Part shown: piece by piece, positions 8,602 through 18,368 of the stretch | Layout: every line of letters begins with the position of its first letter | Position numbering within the stretch: position 1 is the stretch's first letter | Origin: an uncultured Aquimarina sp. | GTDB lineage: Bacteria > Bacteroidota > Bacteroidia > Flavobacteriales > Flavobacteriaceae | Direction: 5' to 3' | Assembly: GCA_947498595.1 (NCBI GenBank) | Contig: CANMKX010000018.1 | Location: forward strand, 23,342-87,341 | Length of the DNA: 64,000 nucleotides | The notes under the pieces: model-generated | What the model saw: the letters and a program-made list of their open reading frames with translations, nothing else | Told to the model about the DNA's origin: nothing | The model's database searches: none | Position numbers and translations under genes: made by a program

Positions 8602-10704
8602 ATGAATCCTTCTATTTTACAAACTCCTATCGATTATCTAAAAGGCGTAGGACCTGCACGTGCAGATCTATTACGCAAAGAATTAGGAATTCACACATAT
8701 CAAGATTTGATCAATTTGTTTCCTAATCGATACATTGATAAGACGCAATATTATAAAATAAATCAGTTACAACGCAATGCATCTGAAGTACAAATTATAG
8801 GTAAAATTGTATCCATTAAAACTGTTGAGCAAAAAAGAGGGAAAAGACTCGTTGCAAAATTTATAGATGAAACAGGTGAAATGGAACTTGTTTGGTTTCG
8901 TGGACATAAATGGATTCGGGAAAATCTCAAAATAAACACTCCATATGTAATTTTTGGTAAAACTAAATATTATAATGGATTTAATATGCCGCATCCAGAA
9001 ATGGAACTTTTAGAAGAGCATCAGAAAAATTTGCGTACAGTAATGCAACCTGTATACCCATCTACTGAAAAATTGGCTAATAAGGGAATTACAAATAGGA
9101 CTATCAACAAAATAATGCAACAGCTTTTTATAGAAACGCAAGCACGTTTTTATGATACATTATCGGAAAATATATTACTAGATTTAAAATTAATTCCGAA
9201 AAATGAAGCGATGTTTAATATTCATTTTCCGAAAAGTCAAGAATTATTATCTAAAGCTCAATTTCGTTTAAAATTTGAAGAGCTTTTTTATATACAATTG
9301 CAATTAATTTCTAAAAAATTAGTTCGAAAAAATAAAATTAAAGGGTTTCCTTTCCCTGAAGTTGGTGAGTATTTTACTAATTTTTATAAAAATCATTTAC
9401 CCTTTGAGCTTACAAATGCTCAAAAGAGAGTTATTAAAGAAATTCGCAATGATATTGGTGGTAGTGCTCAAATGAATCGGCTTTTACAAGGAGATGTAGG
9501 TTCTGGTAAAACGATTGTTGCATTGATGACAATGTTACTGGCTATCGACAATGGTTTTCAAGCTTGTCTTGTTGCTCCAACAGCTATTTTAGCTTCTCAA
9601 CATTTTGTTGGAATTCAAGAGTTGGTGAAAGATCTAGATATTAATATTAAGTTATTAATGGGAAGTACAAAAACTAAAGACCGTAAAGTAATTCACCAAG
9701 AGCTTGAGGATGGATCATTACATATTTTAGTGGGTACGCATGCTATATTTGAAGATAAAGTGAAATTCAAAAATTTAGGTTTAGCGATTATTGATGAACA
9801 GCATCGTTTTGGTGTACAACAACGCTCTAAATTATGGCATAAAAACACATACCCTCCGCATATATTAGTCATGACAGCCACACCTATTCCTAGAACATTA
9901 GCGATGAGCTTGTATGGTGATCTAGATATTTCGATTATTGATGAGCTCCCTCCTGGACGAAAAGCAATTAAGACGGTGCATCGTTACGATAGTAATCGCT
10001 TAAAAGTTTTCAGGTTTATCAAAGATGAAATAAAAAAAGGAAGGCAAATATACATTGTATATCCTTTGATACAAGAATCTCAAGCATTAGATTATAAAGA
10101 TCTAATGGATGGCTACGAAAGTATTAGTCGTTCATTTCCAGATCCTGAATATTTGATATCAATTGTACATGGTCAAATGAAACCCGCTGATAAGGATTAT
10201 GAAATGGATCGCTTTGTGAAAGGTGAAACTCAAATCATGGTGGCTACAACAGTTATTGAAGTTGGTGTAAATGTACCTAATGCCAGCGTTATGATTATCG
10301 AAAGTGCAGAGCGCTTTGGTTTGTCTCAATTGCATCAATTAAGAGGTCGTGTTGGACGTGGTGCCGAACAAAGTTTTTGTATACTAATGACTGGTCATAA
10401 ATTATCTAATGATAGCAATACACGACTTGAAACAATGACACGAACCAATGATGGTTTTGAAATAGCAGAAGTAGATTTAAAATTGCGGGGACCAGGAGAT
10501 ATTATGGGCACACAACAAAGTGGTGTTCTTAATTTAAAAATTGCCGATATAGTTAAAGATAATGATATATTAAAAACAGCTCGTCATTATGCTATAAAAG
10601 TATTGACCGAGGATCCTTCATTGAAAATGGATAAGCATAAAGTAATTTTATATACATATCAACAAATGGCAAAACATAAAAACATTTGGAATTATATTAG
10701 TTAA
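8602..10704 (+). CDS. recG: ATP-dependent DNA helicase RecG
   Basis: 700 residues, the usual RecG length. N-terminal wedge/OB region (about 60-150), Walker A GDVGSGKT (about 297-304), DEQH box IIDEQHRFG (about 398), motif III TATPIPRT, motif VI QLRGRVGRG, and the RecG-specific C-terminal end. RecG remodels stalled replication forks and branches Holliday junctions. It stands alone behind its own promoter. Confidence 0.97.
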   Translation: MNPSILQTPIDYLKGVGPARADLLRKELGIHTYQDLINLFPNRYIDKTQYYKINQLQRNASEVQIIGKIVSIKTVEQKRGKRLVAKFIDETGEMELVWFRGHKWIRENLKINTPYVIFGKTKYYNGFNMPHPEMELLEEHQKNLRTVMQPVYPSTEKLANKGITNRTINKIMQQLFIETQARFYDTLSENILLDLKLIPKNEAMFNIHFPKSQELLSKAQFRLKFEELFYIQLQLISKKLVRKNKIKGFPFPEVGEYFTNFYKNHLPFELTNAQKRVIKEIRNDIGGSAQMNRLLQGDVGSGKTIVALMTMLLAIDNGFQACLVAPTAILASQHFVGIQELVKDLDINIKLLMGSTKTKDRKVIHQELEDGSLHILVGTHAIFEDKVKFKNLGLAIIDEQHRFGVQQRSKLWHKNTYPPHILVMTATPIPRTLAMSLYGDLDISIIDELPPGRKAIKTVHRYDSNRLKVFRFIKDEIKKGRQIYIVYPLIQESQALDYKDLMDGYESISRSFPDPEYLISIVHGQMKPADKDYEMDRFVKGETQIMVATTVIEVGVNVPNASVMIIESAERFGLSQLHQLRGRVGRGAEQSFCILMTGHKLSNDSNTRLETMTRTNDGFEIAEVDLKLRGPGDIMGTQQSGVLNLKIADIVKDNDILKTARHYAIKVLTEDPSLKMDKHKVILYTYQQMAKHKNIWNYIS

Positions 10705-10746
10705 ATAATCTAACTTTTCAATTGTTTATGTTAGGATTACTTTCTT

Positions 10747-10754
10747 TATTTTTG
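10747..10754 (+). promoter_or_regulatory. Candidate -7 box for the UbiA-family gene
   Basis: TATTTTTG fits the Bacteroidota -7 consensus TAnnTTTG and lies 23 bp before the ATG at 10778. The nearest TTG (10722-10724) is 22 bp upstream, longer than the preferred 19, so support is weaker than for recG. Confidence 0.4.
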
Positions 10755-10777
10755 CGCACTAACCAAGTCATGATTTT

Positions 10778-11674
10778 ATGATTCCCTACTTAAAACTTAT
10801 CAAAATTGATAACCTCATTCTTATTGCTTTTACACAATTGGCTATTAAATATGGATTATTTGAGCCTTTTAATATTAGTATCACCTTAAATACGTTTGGA
10901 ATTTCTATGCTGGTAATTTCTTCATTATGTATCGCTGCTGCTGGTAATATTATTTTAGAAATTCATAGCTCTAATCCTAAAAATATACTTGCTCAATATC
11001 AAATATCTGAAAAAAAAGCTGAACGATTATTTATCATTTTTAGCGTTATTGGAGTAGCTATTGGATTTTATATGGCCAATATGATTCAACGTCCTGGTTT
11101 CTCTGCTCTATTTATTATTACTTCTGGTATTTATTTTCTATATGCTACATATCTTAAGGAAATTTTAATTGTTAAAAATTTTATTATTGCTCTTTTAGCA
11201 GGATTAAGCATTTTAATTGTTGGTGTTTTTGATTTATTACCTGCAATAACGCCTCAAAATCAACCTTCTCAATCCGTCTTTTTCTCTATTTTATTAGATT
11301 ACGCATTCTTAGCTAGCATACTCGTATTTATAAGAGAGGTTGTTAAAGATATTATTAACATGGATGCTGATCATAATGCACTAATACAAACACTACCTGT
11401 AGCCTTGGGTAAAGAACGTACTATTAAACTTGCTGGAATATTAGCTATAATTCCTATAATTGGTATTATTTATTATATATATACTTATTTGTTTGATAAT
11501 ACGTATGCTGTATTATTTGCTTTATTATTTCTTATCGGACCTTTATTAGTTTATTTTATCAAATCATGGTCTGCTACAACTACTAAAGATTTTATTCAGT
11601 TACAATGGCTTCTCAAGATAGTACTTATTATTGCTTCTATTTCTCTTGTTATTTATCAATTTGTTTTAAAATAA
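10778..11674 (+). CDS. UbiA-family prenyltransferase with degenerate first Asp motif
   Basis: 298 residues, about eight membrane helices, UbiA superfamily by layout; the Flavobacteria members are usually called geranylgeranylglycerol-phosphate geranylgeranyltransferase. The second metal-binding motif is present as REVVKDIINMDADHN (about 184-198). The first motif, normally NDxxDxxxD, reads GNIILEIHSSNPKN (about 54-67), so one Asp is Glu and the other Ser. The enzyme may be altered or inactive, or bind only one Mg. It is 4 bp upstream of maf and probably co-transcribed with it. Confidence 0.75.
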   Translation: MIPYLKLIKIDNLILIAFTQLAIKYGLFEPFNISITLNTFGISMLVISSLCIAAAGNIILEIHSSNPKNILAQYQISEKKAERLFIIFSVIGVAIGFYMANMIQRPGFSALFIITSGIYFLYATYLKEILIVKNFIIALLAGLSILIVGVFDLLPAITPQNQPSQSVFFSILLDYAFLASILVFIREVVKDIINMDADHNALIQTLPVALGKERTIKLAGILAIIPIIGIIYYIYTYLFDNTYAVLFALLFLIGPLLVYFIKSWSATTTKDFIQLQWLLKIVLIIASISLVIYQFVLK

Positions 11675-11678
11675 AAAT

Positions 11679-12266
11679 ATGTTAGCATCATTATTAAAAA
11701 ACCACAAGATTATTTTAGCATCTGGTTCACCAAGAAGGCAACAATTTTTCAAGGATCTAGGCTTAGATTTCATAATAGAACTTAAAAATGTTGAGGAGAT
11801 ATATCCAGAAGATTTAGAGCATTACGAAATTTCGGATTATTTAGCAGTATTAAAATCTAAAGCATTCACGACGCTTTCTCATAACGATATTCTTATAACT
11901 AGTGATACGATCGTTTGGCATCATGATCGTGCATTAGGAAAACCAAAATCTCTCGCCGAAGCTAAATCTATGATTGCATCAATGTCTGGTTCAACACATG
12001 ATGTAATTACATCTGTTTGTTTTAAAACAACTACAAAAACTACCGTTCTACATCATACTACCAGAGTTACATTTAAAGAACTTACTACTGATGAAATTGA
12101 TTATTATGTAGACACATACAAGCCTTTGGATAAAGCTGGCGCATACGGAATTCAAGAATGGATTGGTTATATAGGAATTACTCATCTTGAAGGTAGTTAT
12201 TTTAATGTAATGGGATTACCAACTCATCTTGTTTATGAAACGTTAATAGCTCTTGCCAAATCCTAA
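11679..12266 (+). CDS. maf: Maf-like nucleoside triphosphate pyrophosphatase
   Basis: 195 residues with the N-terminal signature ASGSPRR (14-20), SDTIVWHHDRALGKP near the middle and the DKAGAYGIQE block near 148-157, as in the Maf/YceF/YhdE family. Members hydrolyse the alpha-beta phosphodiester bond of non-canonical or canonical nucleotides (house-cleaning). Cytosolic. Lies 4 bp after the UbiA-family gene and 46 bp before a lipoprotein gene, a common flavobacterial grouping. Confidence 0.93.
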   Translation: MLASLLKNHKIILASGSPRRQQFFKDLGLDFIIELKNVEEIYPEDLEHYEISDYLAVLKSKAFTTLSHNDILITSDTIVWHHDRALGKPKSLAEAKSMIASMSGSTHDVITSVCFKTTTKTTVLHHTTRVTFKELTTDEIDYYVDTYKPLDKAGAYGIQEWIGYIGITHLEGSYFNVMGLPTHLVYETLIALAKS

Positions 12267-12312
12267 GTTTGTCGTACTTTCATAACCTTATAAATTATTA
12301 TATTTTCATACG

Positions 12313-13260
12313 ATGAAAGCACTAAAAGTTATAGGAGGTATTGTTTTATCTAGTATTGTTATCATTACTGCTTGTAGTAACCTCACTCATGATAAAAAAG
12401 ATGAATTGACCTCATCTGAAACAATTTCTGAAATAAAGAAACCTGCTGCTCAACAACTATCTACTGCATTTAAGAAATACTGGTATACGGGACAAGCAGA
12501 AATCACTTCATATAAGCTATCACAAGCTCGTTATGGCGAAAATCATAGCGGTACTGCTGTATTAATATATGTTACTGAAGATTTTTTACCTAAAGTTCAA
12601 GTGAAAGCTGATCAACAACACCCTAATAATGTTCCTGTGTTAAAATTAAATGCTACTAAAAAATTTACTACTGGAATTTATCCTTATTCTGTAATGCAAA
12701 GTACTTTTTATCCTGTTGCTAACAATCAACATGCAATCAAAATTTCTAGCTCTATGCAAGAATGGTGTGGTAATATGTATGCACAAATCAATAATCGTAA
12801 AGATTTTGAATTCATTGCTCATTCTTATTTTCAAGATCAAGCTGATGAAACATTACAATTGCCAAAAACGATACTTGAAAATGAATTATGGACACAAATA
12901 CGTATCGCTCCAGAAACACTACCTACAGGTAATCATCAAATAATTCCTTCTCTAGAATTTATGCGCTTGCGCCATGTTCCTGTAAAAGCTTATAAAGCGA
13001 TTTTACAAAAAAATACTGGAAGTGATTTAACGACTTATACAATTCAATATCCAGAATTAAAACGTAGTATTAATATTACATTCACAAATTCTTTTCCGCA
13101 TACAATTGAAAATTGGCAGGAAACATTTATAAGTGGTTTTGGTGCAGATGCAAAACCTTTAACAACTACTGCTACTAAAATGAAAAGTATTAAATCCGCA
13201 TATTGGGGTAAAAACAAAAATAAAGATTTCGCATTAAGAGACAGTCTTGATCTTAATTAA
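12313..13260 (+). CDS. Lipoprotein downstream of maf, function unknown
   Basis: 315 residues with a type II signal ending VIITAC, Cys21 being the lipidated residue. The mature part is soluble-looking, with Trp- and Lys-rich segments, and no catalytic motif I recognise. Homologues next to maf in Flavobacteriaceae are sometimes mislabelled septum formation inhibitor from the neighbour. Probably co-transcribed with maf. The following 200 bp to the convergent gene contain nothing I can identify. Confidence 0.7.
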   Translation: MKALKVIGGIVLSSIVIITACSNLTHDKKDELTSSETISEIKKPAAQQLSTAFKKYWYTGQAEITSYKLSQARYGENHSGTAVLIYVTEDFLPKVQVKADQQHPNNVPVLKLNATKKFTTGIYPYSVMQSTFYPVANNQHAIKISSSMQEWCGNMYAQINNRKDFEFIAHSYFQDQADETLQLPKTILENELWTQIRIAPETLPTGNHQIIPSLEFMRLRHVPVKAYKAILQKNTGSDLTTYTIQYPELKRSINITFTNSFPHTIENWQETFISGFGADAKPLTTTATKMKSIKSAYWGKNKNKDFALRDSLDLN

Positions 13261-13465
13261 TGTTTTTTCAAAATACACCTATTTTCAAACTAATTATTTT
13301 TAATCAAAATTTAGATTATCAAAGTAAATTAAAATGATGTATCTATCTATAATTTTAACTTTTTATATTGTTAGAATGATATCAATATAAATTCTATAAA
13401 ACACAGATTCTATGAAATACTTATTAAATGAAATGTTGGGATCTGAAAATATATTTGTTTAATCG

Positions 13466-14905
13466 CTATTTGTTTAAACCAAAAAGGCGCCATGCCCAAG
13501 CTAACCATGAATTGTCTACGCCTATTGTTTTATTCGTTACTGCTAAATCAGGTTCGTTACCTGGAACATTTACTTGTCCTTGGATAGCAAGATTATTAGG
13601 ACTATTTTTAATAAGTATCTCAAATTTTGTACCTGTCCACCCTCCAAATTTCATTCCTTGTGGTACATATAATCCGTGAAAAAGATTAGGGTCATTTAAA
13701 TTATTAAGCAATGCATTAGCAAATCCTGCATCTAAATTCGTCGCATCTTTTCTAACCATACGGTAAGCATTTGGGTTAGCCATAAAACCAGGATTATCTA
13801 ATTGAACAGCATTTCCTCCTGTGTGTCCTGCGAAAGGTTGGATTACACTTCCAACTAAAAGAGGAACTTGTTGCGCGTTTCCTGCTAGTAGAACCATATT
13901 ATCTACAGTGGCTTGTATAACACCATAATGATTTCCTGGCCAAACGGGACCATTTCCAGCATAACTATCTATTGCATATTGTAAATAATTATCTGCTACT
14001 ACAGCGACTGCGTTTGGTATAGCATATGCAAAATCAAAATTTCCTAGAGCAGCAGTTAAATTGGGACTCAACCCATTGATCCCTCTACGTCTTGCTGTTT
14101 CTTCCATAATCCATTTTACACTTTCGCTAGTACTCATATCAACTAGATTAAGTGCTCTAGTAGCTTGAATTTGCCAAACGCCACCTGGAGGAGTACCATA
14201 GACAGCGGCTGTCGCCTTAGGTCCATACCAATTTGTTCCACCTCCATGTGCTAAACTAGGTGCGCCAGCAGAATTTTTCCCCATATACAAACTCCCATTA
14301 TTGCTAATTCTTTTTACTTTTAAAAAACTAGCTAGTTGTTTTGTTTTTTTACTAGCTTTTTTGTGACTTAAATCACTATGACCTTCAAATACTTGCATTC
14401 CTAAAGCTTTTGCTCCCATAATATCAGCTTCTCTTTCTAATCCTACATCGTCGTTAATATTAATTTTATGCTTCATTTGAAGAGTTGTATTTACACGACC
14501 TTGCTTTTGTTGTACTACATGCCAAGCTTCGTGTGGCAAATGCTTTTCTTGCCCTGGACCTAAATGTATATCACTACCTTGTGCATATGCATGTGCTTGC
14601 AATTGTGCAGGTTTATCAGAATTATAATGTACTTTTACATCATTCATAGAATAACCAGAGAGGTTTTCGATTCCCGTTTTTAAATTATCTGGTAATCCTG
14701 TATTGTTATTTTCTTTTTGTTGAATTGGATCATTAATTTTAGATGTAAAGTCGTTAGCCATGCGTTGCACTTTTCTTTGAGTAATCGCTTGAGGGCGGTT
14801 ATCTTTAAATTGCACTGTAGATGTAGACGTTTTTTTTCTTTGTGTTGAAGTATATGAAGTTGGTTGATTCTTCTTATTGAATGCTCTATCTACCTGTTTT
14901 TGCAT
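13466..14905 (-). CDS. DUF4157 (eCIS core) protein with variable C-terminal domain, putative effector
   Basis: 479 residues. The N-terminus is polar and Gln/Arg-rich. Next comes the DUF4157 domain (about 70-140) with GSDIHLGPG and the zinc-metallopeptidase-like HEAWHVVQQKQGRV (His125-Glu126...His129). The C-terminal domain of about 270 residues contains GTNWYGPKATAAVYG and RALNLVDMS, then KFGGWTGTKFEIL. DUF4157 is known as a marker of cargo proteins loaded into extracellular contractile injection systems. No sheath or tube genes are nearby, so it is an orphan. An ADP-ribosyltransferase-like fold for the tail is only a guess. Confidence 0.75.
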   Translation of the reverse strand: MQKQVDRAFNKKNQPTSYTSTQRKKTSTSTVQFKDNRPQAITQRKVQRMANDFTSKINDPIQQKENNNTGLPDNLKTGIENLSGYSMNDVKVHYNSDKPAQLQAHAYAQGSDIHLGPGQEKHLPHEAWHVVQQKQGRVNTTLQMKHKININDDVGLEREADIMGAKALGMQVFEGHSDLSHKKASKKTKQLASFLKVKRISNNGSLYMGKNSAGAPSLAHGGGTNWYGPKATAAVYGTPPGGVWQIQATRALNLVDMSTSESVKWIMEETARRRGINGLSPNLTAALGNFDFAYAIPNAVAVVADNYLQYAIDSYAGNGPVWPGNHYGVIQATVDNMVLLAGNAQQVPLLVGSVIQPFAGHTGGNAVQLDNPGFMANPNAYRMVRKDATNLDAGFANALLNNLNDPNLFHGLYVPQGMKFGGWTGTKFEILIKNSPNNLAIQGQVNVPGNEPDLAVTNKTIGVDNSWLAWAWRLFGLNK

Positions 14906-15120
14906 CGTTATCGCTTTATAAATTAAGATTTGTATCTAAAATGTAAACGTATTTGGTAACTTGTATGCGTAGTCTCTAATATGTAATGTGCTATTAGTTT
15001 AAAATTAACAAATTAAAACGACAAGTACTTATTTTGAGTGTAGAAATAATAGTATAAAATTTTTAAAAACAAGAAAGATAGTATCAAGAGTAAAGAATCA
15101 TTGATAAATATGAAAAATGA

Positions 15121-16557
15121 TTATTTTTTTTTCAATGTACTGCCGCGTGGTTGATCCCCTTTATGAAGCACAATTTCAGAATGTAAAAATTCCGCTGCTT
15201 TAGCCGAATCTTTTACTTTACTCGCACTACGTTCTAACATTTCTAATTCAAATTGAGTTAGTACACTTTTTCTGATTCCTATCTCTTTCCAATTTGATAA
15301 AGGTCTACATCCAATAGAAATTTCTCTAGCTAATGATAATGCGTCTAATAATGCTTGATTTGCACCTTGTCCTTTAAAAGGACTCATTGGATGTGCGGCA
15401 TCTCCTATAAGAGTTACTTGTTTTTCTTTTTCTAATAATTTGGAGTTAAGTAATTCTCGATCATATACAGGGTATCCCGAAATTTGAGTTTCTTGAGTAG
15501 CAGTTAAAATTTGTGGAATCGGATCATGCCATTGTGTTCTATCACAAGCTTCCTTCTTTAACGCCTTAGGTCCTAATCGACTTAATTCTTTTGCTTTTTC
15601 TTCTGGTATAGGAAAGCTAAGTTGCCACATTATAGCATCTGCTGTATATGGCATCATGTAGATACGTTCTTTTCCATTAGCTGTTTGAAATACCGTAGCT
15701 GCATCTAACAAAGGATTTTCTAAACTTGAGAGTGCATCTAATGGGCAAATTCCTAAGATTACAATACAACCTAAATATCGTAAAGGAGTTCGCTGTTCTC
15801 CTATCAATAATTTTCGCACAGAACTACGAATACCATCAGCTCCAACTACGAGATCAGCTTTACAACTCTTAATTTTTCCGTTTACAAGAAAGTTTAAATG
15901 AACTTTATTAGTATTCGTTTTTTTGAAATCAATAAATTGATGCCCCCATTGTATTGTATCATGACCTCCTAATTGCTCTAATAAAGCCAAACGCAAAGAT
16001 TGTCTAGCTATATGTATATTAGTGCGCTTAGAAATTTTTTTACGATCAGTTGACATCCATTTTCTCATTCCCCACTCTCCTATTATGTCTCCTGCTACAG
16101 TATGAACGACATGTCTTGTTGATGTAATCCCTTCTTCTAACGAAAAAAGACCAAAGCCTTCCATAGCTTTGCTAGCTTGTTGTAATGTAAGACCATATCC
16201 TTGAGATCGTGCATCAAAACTATCATCACGTTCATATAGCGTAAAAGGAATTTTTCTATGTAAACAAGCTACTGCTAACGCTACACCACCTATACCACCA
16301 CCTATAATTGCAACATGAGGATATTTTTCTTTATCCGCTATTGGTGTATTAATAGTCTTAATTAATCCAGAGCCAGAACAATCCGAACATGATTGTAGTG
16401 ATGCTTTAGGACGAATCGGTTCTGCCCCATTACCATTTTTAAATTGATCTAAAGCTATCTGATAATTTAATTTAGATTTCTTACCTAATCTTCTACTTTT
16501 TTTACCTCGTCCTTTACATTCTGGGCAACTAATCCAGTTTGTTTTTTCATCTTTCAT
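15121..16557 (-). CDS. FAD-dependent monooxygenase with N-terminal DnaJ-type zinc finger
   Basis: 478 residues. The first 65 hold two DnaJ-like CxxCxGxG elements, CPECKGRG (11-18) and CSDCSGSG (57-64), likely a zinc ribbon. A PHBH-type flavoprotein monooxygenase follows: FAD Rossmann GGGIGG (86-91), VVGADGIRSSVR, and the second FAD motif LIGDAAHPMSPFKGQGANQ (about 385-403). Such enzymes hydroxylate aromatic or polyketide substrates using NAD(P)H and O2. Zinc-finger fusion is unusual. It is flanked by 215 and 200 bp gaps and so probably single-gene. Confidence 0.85.
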   Translation of the reverse strand: MKDEKTNWISCPECKGRGKKSRRLGKKSKLNYQIALDQFKNGNGAEPIRPKASLQSCSDCSGSGLIKTINTPIADKEKYPHVAIIGGGIGGVALAVACLHRKIPFTLYERDDSFDARSQGYGLTLQQASKAMEGFGLFSLEEGITSTRHVVHTVAGDIIGEWGMRKWMSTDRKKISKRTNIHIARQSLRLALLEQLGGHDTIQWGHQFIDFKKTNTNKVHLNFLVNGKIKSCKADLVVGADGIRSSVRKLLIGEQRTPLRYLGCIVILGICPLDALSSLENPLLDAATVFQTANGKERIYMMPYTADAIMWQLSFPIPEEKAKELSRLGPKALKKEACDRTQWHDPIPQILTATQETQISGYPVYDRELLNSKLLEKEKQVTLIGDAAHPMSPFKGQGANQALLDALSLAREISIGCRPLSNWKEIGIRKSVLTQFELEMLERSASKVKDSAKAAEFLHSEIVLHKGDQPRGSTLKKK

Positions 16558-16613
16558 CTAAATAATTTCGTAATAAATAATGATCTAAATAATTAAATTA
16601 TTTTATGGCTAAT

Positions 16614-16674
16614 ATAGTTTGAATAATTGACTGAAGAAAGGATATTTTTTCAGCCAATTATTCAATTAAGCTAT
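16614..16674. repeat. Long imperfect inverted repeat
   Basis: ATAGTTTGAATAATTG followed by ACTGAA pairs with TTCAGC plus CAATTATTCAA and TTAAGCTAT across a 13-15 nt loop. It lies between the beta-lactamase-type gene and the monooxygenase and lacks a clear T-run, so it may be a weak terminator of one of them or a structured RNA element. Confidence 0.45.
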
Positions 16675-16758
16675 TATATTTATTGAATATTAAAGTGGTT
16701 TTAAAAATAAAAATAGATCTTATCAATCGTTTGGAGAATAATTCTATATTATTATAAT

Positions 16759-18270
16759 TTATTCTAAATTTCTACGAACGATCTCTTCTCCTATTCTTCC
16801 AAAATACTCAATTATAATCTTTTGCCATAATACCATTCCATTTTCTGAATTTGAAAATAATACCAATCCTTTTTTTGTATAAGGAAATGTAATAAAAATG
16901 GCTTTTGTACCATAATCACCTCCTGTATGCATTAATGCAATTTCATTATTAGGTAAATTAGACAATAATTGCATTCCTAAATTACGATGTATTCCTTTAC
17001 TTTCGCTGATTTGAGGTTTTAAAAATTCATTATATAAGTCCTTTGATAATCCGGCACCATTCATCATATGTATTATAAATTTTGAATAATCATTTGCTGT
17101 TGTTATAAGGTTCGCTGCTGCATTTGCTTTATAATATTTTTTAAGAGGTATTAATTTCCCATTCTCATCGTGTTCAAATGCATAATTACTTATAGCTGTT
17201 TCAGCGGTCCAATAAAATTCTGTATCATTCATTTTTAATGGTTTAAAAAGAAGTTCTTTTGTGATTAATTCTAAAGGTATATTGAGTTTAGCTTCAATTA
17301 CTTTTCTCAAATACTCAAATCCTTCTCCTGAGTATTGGAATTTAGTCCCTGGTTCAAATTCAAAAGCTAATTTTTTTGATTCAGTAAGATATCTCCAATT
17401 CGGAAATCCTGATTGATGAGATAAAATATACCGTATGGTTAATTTGTTGAGGTATGGATGGTTTTTCAAAATAGGATCAATAAAATATTTTGAGATCGGT
17501 TCATCCAATTTTAAATCCCCTTTTTGAACTAGTTTTAAGGTTGTTAATGCGATGATAGGTTTTGTTAAAGAAGCAACTTTATAAATACTATTTATAGAGA
17601 TAGGGTGATTTTCTTTTTGAATTCCAAATGAACGTAATTGTTTCAGGCTTCCGTTTTCTATATAAGCTATGGTTAATGAGGGTATTTTATGTTGTTTGAG
17701 AAGCTGTTTGATTTGAGCTTCATTATCAAACAATGAGGTAGGGAAATTTGCATTAAACTTTTTTCCATAATTTTTAGTAGGTTCTTTGTGATCATAACTT
17801 AAAACTCTTGTAAGTTTCCAAGTCCCTTTAACCAAAGTCCAAATTGAAGTGAATCTTGCAATGTTTGTTAAATATAATTCTTTAGCGGGTTCTTTAATAT
17901 AGAACAAATGAATTCCTTTTTGGATTGCTCCATAAGTTTCTCCGTTATTTTTTAATTTGAATACTTTTAAACTTTCAGGAATGATTTTTCTTATCGGTTT
18001 TTTTTCTGGATTTGCACATATACTTTCCTTAAAACCTTTTAAAAATTGTTTTCTATTTTGAATTCCGTTTTCATCATGATAAAATTCGAAATCTGTAGCA
18101 AGTAGTTCATCAATTACTCTAAAATCACATTCATTAAATCCTCTATCAAATAATAAGCTATCTGCATTTTTAAGTTGTTTAAATAATAGTGATTTATTTG
18201 TTACTTGAGCATTATTTCGAGTGCATATAGTGAGACATAAAATTGTAAAAAACACATGGTAAGTTTTCAT
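16759..18270 (-). CDS. DUF4440 (NTF2-like) domain fused to beta-lactamase-family serine hydrolase
   Basis: 503 residues, signal peptide to about residue 22. Residues 30-160 form an NTF2-like DUF4440 domain (ELLATDFEFYHDENG; KLTRVLSYDH). A class C beta-lactamase/PBP-like hydrolase follows, with Ser234-x-x-Lys237 (SLTK), the Tyr motif YSGEGF (313-318) and HTGGDYG near 447. These enzymes are esterases or D-aminopeptidases as often as beta-lactamases. Exported to the periplasm; substrate unknown. The adjacent XRE regulator is on the same strand 98 bp upstream. Confidence 0.85.
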   Translation of the reverse strand: MKTYHVFFTILCLTICTRNNAQVTNKSLLFKQLKNADSLLFDRGFNECDFRVIDELLATDFEFYHDENGIQNRKQFLKGFKESICANPEKKPIRKIIPESLKVFKLKNNGETYGAIQKGIHLFYIKEPAKELYLTNIARFTSIWTLVKGTWKLTRVLSYDHKEPTKNYGKKFNANFPTSLFDNEAQIKQLLKQHKIPSLTIAYIENGSLKQLRSFGIQKENHPISINSIYKVASLTKPIIALTTLKLVQKGDLKLDEPISKYFIDPILKNHPYLNKLTIRYILSHQSGFPNWRYLTESKKLAFEFEPGTKFQYSGEGFEYLRKVIEAKLNIPLELITKELLFKPLKMNDTEFYWTAETAISNYAFEHDENGKLIPLKKYYKANAAANLITTANDYSKFIIHMMNGAGLSKDLYNEFLKPQISESKGIHRNLGMQLLSNLPNNEIALMHTGGDYGTKAIFITFPYTKKGLVLFSNSENGMVLWQKIIIEYFGRIGEEIVRRNLE

Positions 18271-18368
18271 TATATATAGTTCTTGTTGTTAGAACACAAA
18301 TAACTGAAAGCTTTTATCGAAACAGCGCTACAACTACATGACAAAGAAGCGACAATAAAACGACAGTT

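Noticed and set aside
13428..13679. Small + strand gene opposite the DUF4157 gene
   Set aside because: It is the antisense shadow of a well-supported - strand gene, with no promoter or known domain.
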